Part shown: positions 28,333-39,600 of the stretch, one piece after another | How the letters are laid out: every line of letters begins with the position of its first letter | How positions within the stretch are numbered: the first letter of the stretch is position 1 | Source: Saccharomycopsis crataegensis | Taxonomy: Eukaryota; Ascomycota; Saccharomycetes; Ascoideales; Saccharomycopsidaceae | Length of the DNA: 64,000 bases | Assembly: GCF_037102585.1 (NCBI RefSeq) | Contig: NW_027043821.1 | Span: 310,001-374,000 of the forward strand | Direction: 5' to 3' | Notes under the pieces: model-generated | Told to the model about the DNA's origin: nothing | The model's database searches: none | What the model saw: the letters and a program-made list of their open reading frames with translations, nothing else | Position numbers and translations under genes: made by a program

Positions 28333-29008
28333 TTAAACCTGGGCATTGATGTGGACTTCTGGGGTTGGGTGGGTGATTGCATCGACAAGCAAGGCAACAA
28401 CGTCCTTTTGTTTCGATTCAGCAGTCTTTTTAAGCTTTTCAACTTCTTCCTTGACAGTATTGGCAGCCTCAGTGTCGGCGTTGGCATTTATTCCATCATA
28501 CTAAACAAAGTTAAAGGTCAGTATTTCTATTCATCAACTCATAATCCAAAAAAACAATCGAACAAAAACAAGCAAACCACTTACCTTGGCTTCAAAATCC
28601 TTCAATTCTTGGTCCTTTTGTAATTTGTAGGCCTCAATTTCCTGAGTAGCATCTGACTTGGCTGACTTCAAACGTTGGGCACGGTCTATATTATTTGACA
28701 TCAATGGTTAGTAAATTGCCTTGCAAAAACATTCGATTTCTTCAGAACAGTAACATACAAGATCTAGCAGCAGAAACAATTTCCTGGGCTTCTTTTTCCG
28801 CCTATTAAAATTTCATGTCAGTACAATTGTTCAACCTATCATTTAAAGCAAAAATTAATTATCCTTATCTATATGGTTTGACATACTTTCAAAAGAGTTT
28901 GGATTCCTGATGATGACTAGTAGATTGTTAGTAATGAAGGGTCTTTATTTAAAAAATGAAAAATGCTAATGAGATCTTCCATGATCTTTCTTTAGCTAAA
29001 CATACCAT
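28333..29008 (-). CDS. VMA10: V-ATPase subunit G (Vma10), five exons
   Basis: Subunit G is part of the peripheral stalk of the vacuolar proton pump. The gene is visible only after splicing. The minus-strand exons are 29008-29006 (the ATG alone), 28916-28887, 28801-28759, 28685-28585 and 28500-28333. Introns are 89, 85, 73 and 84 bases. Total coding length is 345 bases, giving 114 residues, the same as S. cerevisiae Vma10. The product reads M-SSSGIQTLLK / AEKEAQEIVSAARS-Y / RAQRLKSAKSDATQ... / and ends PEVHINAQV, closely matching the family (QAEKEA..IV..AR.YR..RLK.AK.DA..EI). The 5' sites are GTATGT (three times) and GTAAGT; TACTAAC branch sites are present in introns 1 and 3, and TACTGAC in intron 4. 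Intron 3 is in phase 1, the others in phase 0. The neighbours MSC7 and BCD1 match S. cerevisiae order. Confidence 0.95.
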
Positions 29009-29255
29009 TATATATGGGCTTTCTGTTATCACTTGGTTGTACCTCTCTGGGCTGGTTGGCGTTGGTTTTTTCCCAGTAATAATAATAATTTCAACCTCTC
29101 TCACCAGCAGTTGCCCGGAGTGGTGTACATTTATGTAGGAAGACGTGTGTATCACACGAAGGGCATCGCCAAAAAAAAAAAAAAAAATATTTCATGTCTC
29201 TCTTTACAATGTATTATGAAAATGTATTATTAGATATATTTAATTATATTTATAT
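29009..29255. promoter_or_regulatory. Divergent promoter VMA10 / BCD1
   Basis: These 247 bases separate two diverging start codons. An A run at about 29171-29186 and TATA-like TATATTTATATATG immediately before the BCD1 ATG are visible. GGCATCGCC at 29161-29169 is close to, but not, a PAC box. Confidence 0.5.
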
Positions 29256-30431
29256 ATGAGTGACCAGGCTAAAGTTCAAATATGTGCTATCTGCTTTTCC
29301 AACCCGTTTAAATACAAGTGCCCTGCTTGTGGAGTGGTGACTTGCTCCTTGCCTTGTGTAAAGAGACATAAACTTCAATTCGAATGTCTGGGGAAAGCAG
29401 ACGCCTCAAAATATATACCAATGAATAATATCAAAGAAAATGGCGAAATATTGGTGCAGCGAGACTATAATTTCCTCTTGAATCTTGGAAGACAAATCGA
29501 CTTATCTAAATCAGATACTTACAAAGCTGCCAAACCGGTGTTCCAAAAGCGAAGACCAAACTTCAATAATAAGAACCCCAAGCTTAAACAGAGAAGATTT
29601 CAGAATAACAATAACGATAGGAACCAAGTAATAAACAAGGGAGATGTTCAAATAATCCAACTACCGATGGGAATGGAAAGAGCAAAATCAAATAAAACTT
29701 ACTTTGACAAAAAAAAGAATGAATACCTCTGGACCTTGGAATTGGTCTTTGTCGATACAAATGGGTCACAAACTTATAGGACAACACAGACCAAGGTTCC
29801 AGAGTCCTCCACTGTCGAATCATCTATTTCAAAAAACGCTCCATCAGGAACCTTAGAGAAAACGGAGATTAATTATTTCACATTCATGAATATTTATGAT
29901 TCACAAGCGACCACGCATAATCATAAAGCATTGGTAGAGATTTCAAAGTCCGCCACAATAAAGGAAACATTGAAGGGTAAGACTGTTCTCGAATTTCCAA
30001 CAATTTATGTTTCACCACAGAATTCTGTGAAGGGCTTCCAAATTTGTGAAGAAAACTCTGTGTCAGACTCAAGTGATTCCAGTGACTCCAGTGATGAGAG
30101 CTCTGATGATGGTGATAATAATAATAATGATAATGATGTATTAGAAAGTGGAAAAATGGAAGAAAGCCAAGAAACACAGAAGCTAAATCAGACTAAAGAA
30201 AAAAATAACGAAACTTCAGATAATCAACCAATACATAATGAAAATACTTCTTGTGCTCAAGATTGCACAGAAAAGAAAATTGACGTCAATTTTAAAGACA
30301 CATCAAAAATTACAATTCCAAAAACCCTTGATACCAATGACTACAGTCCAGTAATCAGTTTGGATTACGATTCAGATTCAGGTTCAGAACAAGATCTCCC
30401 TCAAGAGTCATCTGCTAAGGCGCCTCAATAA
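29256..30431 (+). CDS. BCD1: Box C/D snoRNP assembly factor Bcd1 (zf-HIT)
   Basis: Bcd1 is needed for stability and assembly of box C/D small nucleolar RNPs together with Rsa1, Hit1 and R2TP. The 391-residue product opens with a zf-HIT domain whose eight zinc ligands are all visible: Cys10, Cys13, Cys22, Cys25, Cys30, Cys34, His38 and Cys44. The conserved Bcd1 segments KYIPMNNI, QRDYNFLLNLGRQI and the central region with TYFDKKKNEYLWTLELVF follow, then a disordered Ser/Asp tail. Codon 45, between Cys44 and Gly46, is CTG; relatives have Ser, Thr or Asn there. S. cerevisiae BCD1 (YHR040W) is next to YHR039C-A/YHR039C in the same orientation, as here. Start and length are well supported. Confidence 0.94.
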   Translation: MSDQAKVQICAICFSNPFKYKCPACGVVTCSLPCVKRHKLQFECLGKADASKYIPMNNIKENGEILVQRDYNFLLNLGRQIDLSKSDTYKAAKPVFQKRRPNFNNKNPKLKQRRFQNNNNDRNQVINKGDVQIIQLPMGMERAKSNKTYFDKKKNEYLWTLELVFVDTNGSQTYRTTQTKVPESSTVESSISKNAPSGTLEKTEINYFTFMNIYDSQATTHNHKALVEISKSATIKETLKGKTVLEFPTIYVSPQNSVKGFQICEENSVSDSSDSSDSSDESSDDGDNNNNDNDVLESGKMEESQETQKLNQTKEKNNETSDNQPIHNENTSCAQDCTEKKIDVNFKDTSKITIPKTLDTNDYSPVISLDYDSDSGSEQDLPQESSAKAPQ

Positions 30432-30647
30432 ATCAAAACCCTATCCCAACTCACGGCTGAATAAAATATATACAAAATAGTCCTAAGTTAAAATAAAATT
30501 TTTTCATTAAATTAGTATCAATAAAAACAAGTAGAAAAAAATAAGATAGAACAAAAATAGACCTCTTTATATAAAATGCAAAGGAAATTACTATAAAATC
30601 ATAATAAACAAAAAATATTAGAAAAAAAGAAAAAAAAAAAAAAAGGT

Positions 30648-33600
30648 TCAAGCAAAGCCAAACCCTTCATGCCCTTCAGTAATGGCCAATAAAAGGGAGC
30701 CACGAAGTTGTTCATAAGACTCATACGCTGGTAAATCCAATTGATTAAAACACGTGTGTGCACTTGGTAAACGTTCCAAAGAACCATAGTCCCTATGAAT
30801 GCTGAATTTATGATTTCCATTCACACCAGCTAATGCAACAAAACCTTGCAAAGGAACCTTACTTGTACCCGTAACAAATTGTAGAAGTTTTGCTTTTTGC
30901 TCATTATCAAAAGATTTCACAGCTCTCCAAAACCATTGAATGACAGGTGTCGATGGTGAATAATTGTTGTAATTTGCATTGTTTTTCCAATCATCAACAT
31001 CGATATCTGGTAACCCAGATATTAAAAGTTCCAATTCTTGTTCATCAAATATGGAAATCAAATCTTTTGGAATAATTTGGAAGAAGCCTTCCAAGAAGCT
31101 ATCCAATTGATCCTTAACACTGACCTGCAATCTGTATTCCACCACTTTTTTCACATATTCCTGCTTGTTTTCTTCTGTTACTGGGATATCTCTTCCACCA
31201 GGGATCAAATCAACAATTTTGTGCTCACCGTAGTCTTCAGTTTCTAATGAAAAATTTTCGACAATAATATCCGTGATATCATTCTCTAACATCCATTTCA
31301 ATGATTTTGCATAGTCAAGATCTAAAGTTTCCATATCTTTCAAAGACACTGGTTTGCCCAAAAGACACTTATAAACTGCCCTACTAAAATGAGCGTCCAA
31401 AACCTGCCCATCAAAGATAGCTTTACCAATAATGCGTCCAACAAACTTGAAGAAGGATAAATGTTCAGAATTCACCCAGGATGTACGATTTGGATGGAAT
31501 GTGGATTCATCTGATGGAACAGGCACAAACAATGCGTAATCAGGATTGAAAATTTGACGAGCCAATACTTGGTACCACTCTCTTGTAACACCACCGGCAT
31601 CAACACCTGCTTCTCCTTTGAACAGAATATCAAACTTGGAATCACGGAATTCTTCTGGGGATTTGAAAGCACAGGCTCTGTATGAGTCTAGGAATACTCT
31701 TTCACGAGAAACTTTGATTTGCATTGTGCGAGGCTTCGCGTTTTTGTTTTGAAGCTTTCTTTCAAAGTAATTTCTCTTGTTATCAAATTCAAGAATTCTT
31801 GGGTTACGAACCAACATAGAAAATGGGCCGCTCATTAGTTTTGGCTTGTTTCTAATCATCTCATTCAAAATCACCTTGTGTTCGTTTGTGAAGGAGAAAA
31901 ATAAGCTTTCAATTGGTTCATTAGCAAAATCAGGGACTTTTGACTCATACTTTAAAGTGTCCTTGACCTGCAAATCTTTCACTTTGCTGTGTTTGCACAC
32001 CACCATAAGACTTTCAATTAACGGAAGCAAAACGGTTGCAATGTTGTAGAGAGCTTTTTTCTTTTCAATAGCGCGGAAACATTCACTAAGATTTCCCCAT
32101 AATGGGCCCAATGCAATCTTCTCGTACAAAGATTTGAGAGATTCACCTTCGGTTTCTGAATCAAACAAATAGTCTAGAGCAGTTAAGACCCTCAAAAGTT
32201 TGTTTTGAGTTGAACTTGAGCTTACAAACTTATTGAGTATCTCGCTATCAATGAGAGAAGGATCATCTGCTCTTGATACAGCAAAAGAAAGTTCCTTGAG
32301 ATCAAAAACGAGCAATTTACCTGCAGAGGTTGCAAACGAAGATAGTTCAGCGGTAAAAACTTGTTTGGAGTTCGACAAAAGTGAAAGATTTTTCAATGTT
32401 GTCAAGGCTTGTTGGAAAGTTTTAGTAGAGCAATCACCAGCTATCAAAATTGAAACCACTGAGCTAAGAGTAGAGTTTGATACGATTGGAGGATCAAATG
32501 GCCTTAGAGATTTTTTTGTTTCGCTCTTCGGCATACTTGATCCTTCACTATTTTCACGATATCCATTCTTTGACTCCTCCATTTTCATGTCCTTCAACTT
32601 TTCTTTCTCTTTAGCCTTCTCAATAATAGCCAAGGAGCTAGTGGCTGTCTTTGCAGCTTTAGATAAAAGGTACATCAATATAGGCTCTCTCTTGACAATT
32701 GGCTTTTCAATTAACGATAAAAGAATATTGATTGGATACTTCATATCCTTTCCAGAGAGCGACTCCTTCAACTTTGTTTTTGATCTATTAGCCCTTTTAA
32801 GTTGGATAGAACTTTCGTGCTCTGTCAAAAAATAGTAGCGGAGATGTGGATAATCATTTAATAAAGTGTTCAATACTTTGAGAACTGTAATCCCCACCAT
32901 TGCAGGGGTGATGTGCACCGGAAGCAGATGAAGCGACACATTCTTATTCTGGGAAGAAAGAGTCCCTTGAGCAGAAGAAGCTGAAACTGTCAAATTGGAG
33001 CTGATTTTAGCATTTCCATTATTCAAAGAGAGCGCTCTATTTGAAATCCTATTAAAAACACGTTCTAATGATTTGTTATCATTAATACCTTCTTGAAGAA
33101 TATAGAGCAATAATGAAACAGTTTCTGATCTCGTATGCTTATTATAGCATAAGTAACGTAACAACTCACAGTAGTAGGTTGAGGAGCCTGTGTCATCTTT
33201 GAGAAAAACTAATCTTAAAATACCTGCAACGCCTCCCTTGTCAACCAATTGTGTGAAATATGTCTTTTTCTTTTTTAATTTTTCCTCACTTTCTTGGCTT
33301 TCCTCCTGCGCACCATCTTCATCTCCATTATCATTATCTGGTGTTGCGTCTTCTTCGCTTTCTTCTTCATTATCACCCTCCAATACCGCTGAACTAAAAA
33401 TATTGCTACCACCAACATATGCCTGTTGGGCAAGTATCTCCTCACGAAGTTGATCTGGAAGTGCATCCAAAAACTCAGGATCAATTGTTGTATTCATGGT
33501 GCTTATTCTTCTTTGAGACTCTTGCTCTCTTTGCTGGTTCATATGCTGCACGAAAACTTCTTCCCTCATATCCAATGGTAAAGCTAAAAGAAATTCTAAA

Positions 33601-36600
33601 TCAATACCGGTCCCAGCAATATCAACTTCTCGGCCGCCGATTTCAACCATCACCGGACTTGTATTGATGTCATTTTGTATATCTGGGTGCTCGTTTGTCG
33701 CATCGACAGACATCTCAGCCTTTGCTTGCTCTTCTTCTAGTCTGCGACGTTCTTCCTCCTCCTCTCTCTTTTTTCTTGCTTCTTCCTTTCTCTTTTCCTG
33801 TGCCTCTTTCTCTTGTCTCTTTTTTTCCCTTTTACCATCACTTAATTTTTTACTATAATCGAAAATTGAATCAACCACACCAGGAATGATTAATAAGGCG
33901 GCGTGTTTGGTATCGTTTGGTAAGAAAGCGCGATACAACTCCGTCCAAGTTTCGAATGTAGATCTAAATTCACCTCTAGTGTCTTTATTGGAAAACCTAG
34001 GTGGCCTCATGATTCTTTCTAATCTCCAGCCTGAAATATTAGGTGAAATTAAAAACGGGCTTTCAGTGAAACCCCCTCTTCCCCAATCACTTGATTGTCT
34101 GGATCTACTATTCGGTACTTGGAAAAATGAACCATCCGGCAAAATATTTAGAAACTGGCTATTATGAAGATTACGACCGAAAGAGCGTACAGGGGCAACT
34201 TCATTACCATCAATTCCATCATCGTCATCATCATTAACATCATCGTCAACATCGCCATCATCGTCATCATCACTATTATCATTAATAGAATCCAAATTAT
34301 CATCAGCTGCGGCATTTGCAGAATTTACTGAGCGCTCGAGTAAATTAATTATTGATCTACTTGCAGAAGGATTTGACATATCAACACCGAAAGTTTCAAG
34401 CAACCTTCTGTGATTCAAATTAGCTGGTGTTGGATTTCTTGCATTAGAATTTCTTCTATTCTCCTCTTCTTCATAATCTGCTACCCACTCATCAATGATG
34501 CTTGAGTCATCGCCACTTGAATATTCCTCTATTTCACCGTCAGAAATAAATGAGCCACTATCATCGCTTGAAAGATCATCTTCATCGAATGATCCTAGCT
34601 CCTCAATTTCAATATCTTCATCACTATCAATTTCACTACCGTAGTCATTGGATTCATCAGCTTCAATAGGAGACATGCCTTCATCATCTTCATCATAAAT
34701 TTCCCCATCTATACTGCCATCAACTTCAATCACAGAACCATTATCACTCTCATCACCAAACTCTTCTATATCCTCGTCTAAATGGTCTTCAAGGTCTGAA
34801 TATACAATGATACCGCTTTCATCTGAATCTGAATCATATCCATCTGATACTTCTTCTTCTGAATTGTAGCTTGCAACGTCGTACATTCCCAAGGAAGAAT
34901 TTCTGAACAATTGAGTGATTTCATCATTAGTGTCATAATCCTCCCCAGCAACTTGCTCTTCTTCTTCGCCATCACTAAAGCTTTTGAGAAAGTCTTGGTA
35001 ATTAGACTTCAAAGATCCAATAGTATTCAAAAATTTAATGACAGTTCTGCAAAAGGCTCTAAGACAAGGGTAATTCATTTCAATATTTGTTAATATTGAA
35101 GCCATTTGTGATGGAATAGAGCGCTCAATCATGGCTTTGCAAATGAAAAATCCATCATTTCCAGTAGCCTCAACATCAAATACTGGAAGTTTGAAGTGAG
35201 GATTCAACAATACTGTGCACATTTCAGCTATATTATTAATCTTTCCATAACGAGCAAAAGCATCATCATTTGATTCACATGATTCCTTTAGAGCTTTAGA
35301 AATAATATCAATCGAAAACTTTCTAATAAATAACATATCAGGGTCTTCCTTAGGAGGGACGGTCAGACTGTGATCCTTTTTTGGTATTCCATCGATATCA
35401 ACGGTTGAAAGAAGCGCTAAAACAGCAATTTTGGCCAATCTAAACACTTCCGTCTTTCTTTCTACCTCATTATGGCCCTGATTAGGATCAAAAACTCCTG
35501 TTGGAACTAATTGATGTAGGAAAAAATTTAAAGCAGTTGAACGAGGTTTCAAAGAAGTATTTTGTACGGCGTGCCTTTTCGAAAAAGTTAAAAACTCAAG
35601 TTTACTTTCTTTGTAGGAAGCTAAAAGTTCCACAATTACCCTAAGCAAGTAACAAATATATCCATGATTTGGATTTCTAAATACCTTTTTATCTTCCGAT
35701 TTCAAGTTTTTCTTCGAATTTTTTTTGAGTTTATCGTATAAAATTTTCTGATCAGGTGAATCAATTATCCAATCATTATATTTAACACTCATTAATTCCG
35801 ACAAAAGAAGCTTCATAACACCTGATGGCTTTACATTGACGCCCTTCTTGACTTGGCCAGAGCTTGCAGCTTGGTCTTCAATTGACACGTCTATCATTTG
35901 AGCATCAACATCATTTGGATCATTAGTTTCATCCCGTGATGGGTTTCTATCAGTTTTCGCCTCAGGGGCTTTGGCAACATTCATGCTATAAACGGGATTT
36001 TGAGGATTCGACAAAATAATTTTCGATGAAAGAACATCCCTGAAAGTCGATGGGTCTCTGATAACAACAGCAGCATAATCTTTCAAAAAGCTGGATAAGT
36101 TGTAATTTTTTCCACCTCCAAATTCGTCAGCTCTTGAGCCAGATTTTATAACATCATTAACCAATTTAGTAATCATTCTCGAAACGACATCCTGAGTTTC
36201 AAAGCAACGTCTTAGAAGAGAGTTCAATATCAACTTATAGTTTCTAAACTTGGTCTCATGCATCTCTTCATTGATCTTTATCTTTCTTTTATCATTGTCA
36301 TCGGCATTTTCATCTTCATCAAAATACTGATAATTCTTTGCGTCAACAACTTCTTGATGTTTAACTATTTTCACCAAAGAAATGATTATATGGCTGTTCA
36401 ATATCTTTCCGTAGTATTCTGGTTTCTGCAAATATAACACGAGGGTTCGAGCAACTGCAGACGCATCATCAAGATCAGTGATATCTTTCCAATTCAAAAT
36501 AGCATCCAAAAATCTTTCTTTTAAATTGTCACTAATATGATAAATAGGCTCTGTGTACACATCATCAATTGCAGAAACCTTGACCTTGTATTCTTCCTCA

Positions 36601-39600
36601 CAGATAGGCATTAAGGTAGTCGACATAATCTTTTCAAAGATTTCCAACGCACCACCAAACCAGTCAGCATCAGAAGACTTCCCATTAATAATACCATCCA
36701 AAAATCCTAATATATCTTCTACCTCAACAGATTTATTTACAATTTCTGCCCTCTGAATCAATCCCGCTATAAACTTAAGGACGTTCTTGAACCTAAAATC
36801 ATGTTGTGCATTTTCGAAATCCAAATCAAATGACAACAAAACTTCTTTCATGTTAGAAAGGGGAGATAACTTATTATCGGTACCGTAAGTAGAACTAGCA
36901 GTATTCAAGAACAATTTGCTAATATCTTCTATAAGTTTAGAAAAGTTTTGCGCCACATATAACCAGCTATCAAAGACTAAGCTTTCCTTTTCCTTTCTCA
37001 ACTCATAGAAATCGCCAACTGTTCTAACGCCTTCAAGCTGAAAATCAACTGCATTTGGAACTGTAGGTTTGAATGGATTATACAGAGCGGATACAGTAAT
37101 TGTTGCCCAGGAAGCTAAACTGATATATTCTGGTTTGTTGACGTTCTCAATCATTTTTGGTAAAGAAGTGATCTCATTCTCATTGAGAAACAATTCAATG
37201 TAAGATTCTTCAAATCCGATAGATTTTAAGTACTTCATTTGCTCATCTCTAATGTCCAAAGTCTGTCTATTCAATGGATATAACACACCATCTTTTTCCT
37301 CCAATGTCTCTTCAGTTGTGTAAATCTTTTCTGAGAGTGCTATGAGACCCTTGTATAATTCTGCAGGGAGCTTTTTAATATTGATGTCATCATCAACAAT
37401 TTCGTCTTCAAACATTTTTATTAACAATCCAAAGCCGGAAATTCTACATTGAAGTGAAAATGCCTTTATCAATGATGATTTCTTCATGAATGATATATCA
37501 GAATCATGTTTTAGTGGAAGGTACGGCTCTTTGGAGCATAACTTAGAGTAAATGTTCAAGCACCTTTGGATAAAAGCAATTGTTATGCAATAATCATTAC
37601 ACTTTACATTCTGATAATTCATGATGTTACTATACTCTCTGGCATCTTCAATAGTCAATGATTTCACATTTTCCCAAAACTTCAAACACAATTCTCTCAA
37701 ATTCACAAACCCTTCATGTTGCATGAAAAAAACACCAAATGGGGCTTGATTAGCTCCTAAGTTAGGACCTTTCTTGGATAAAACGCCGTCAATCAAATGG
37801 AGCACCACCAAATAATAGTTTTTTGATTGAAATGGACTTAGAATTTTCCCCACATCATACTTGAAAAAAGTATTAACAAGGGTAAGGGCCAAATGCTCAT
37901 TAATTTCAGCGCTATGCAACACTTGGCTTTTAACCTCTTCAGTAATTGTAGTTCTACTAGCTAGAATCGCCGAATTTGACAAGACAATGAAAGAAGTTCC
38001 GATGGATGATTGAATATCCTCCATGATGCATCTAATTTGTTCCGTATTCTTAAACTTTGGACTTGTCTTTTCAAATTTAACAGATACTTCTCTATTATAG
38101 ATAGGGGATTTAAGAACAATTTGAGGAGCATACAATGACTGGCTCGAGGGCAAAGAAATCTGAGCAACTTGCACTGGCAATTTTTCCCTGATCAAAATCT
38201 CTTCGATAACCGTTCTATGATATAACTTGGAAAGAAGGCTAACGAATTCCAACCCTTCAGGCTTTGCAAGAACCTTAGAGATGGCGGCAGTTCTTTGAGG
38301 ATGCTGGCTCTCAGGAAACATGTATATTTCAACCAAAGAATGTAATCCAATATTCAACTCATTGAATTTTCTCATGAAGCTCGAACTACTATTGTCATCA
38401 ACATTATTGTTATCAAACGTAGAAAAGAAAGTAAGACCAGATTGATTTTCATAGTCAATAAAGGCCCTTATCTCTGGGTCAGTAAGAAGGGAATACACTT
38501 TTGAGAATAGGATGTCAAAGCCATATCCCTTATTTTGTTCTTCCAATTCCTTGACAGTAGAAAGAATGGAAAAATAAAAACTAGAATTCAAGTGATCATA
38601 TGGCGCACGGTTGTAAATTAAGAAAGGCAACCATTTCTCGAACTCAAGTGAGCCATTTTTAACTTCCTCATAAATTCCGCTCCAAATATGACTTTCAAAA
38701 ATTGCAGTATAAATGAAGTTGGCAGCATTTTCCATAATAAATAAATCATCCTCCACATCTTCAACTAATGTGCCAAATCCGTCTTCTTGGTAATCTACCG
38801 GCTCATTTTCATCATAATATAAACTCTTCTTTCTAGGAGACTTATAAAACTCTACACCCTTCATTCTAGGTGAAACCAATCCCGGTATCAGAGTGATTAA
38901 TTCATTGGTAGCTTTTATAATTTCAGGTTTCAAGTCAGAATAATGTCTGCCCAATTCATCGAATGCAGAAGCTATTGCTGTTGAAATTTCATCATTGACC
39001 AATACCTTTGCAATCTTAACATTTCTGAAGGTTTCAAAGAACTTGGTAATAACGCCAGTTTCTTGGACTTTTTGTAAACCAGTCTTATTTAAACAAAAGG
39101 ATCCCATAATTTCTGGAAGAGATAATATCAAATAACCATCAGGCAAAAATAAAGACTCCACATTATCCAAAACAGTATCAATAGTTCCGGACTCTAACAA
39201 AATCGGGAAAGAAGTGGGTTCATTATGAATGATAGTTGTGATAGTACCTAATACGCTTGTGAGAATCTTTGGGTTGAATATCTTGGCATTTAATAAGATC
39301 TTATTAAATGATGTTAATAGTGGGGAGTCAAAAAAGTTCCTCATTCTATCACCAGAGTCTGTCCTGATTAATTCGTAAGCAAATTTCATTAACAGTCTGG
39401 TATAACCATAATCTCTTTCCTTCATGATCACTCTAACTCCAAGATCATTTTCATCCAATCTTTTCGAATTGAAGTTTTTTGTGGTGAGCTCTATATAATT
39501 CAAGTCTCCAAAAAATGCTTGACTCTTTAGAGAATGCTCCACTTGTTCACCAATAGCTTCTATTAATAATCGAAATCCTTCTTTTGTGATGAATGGATCC

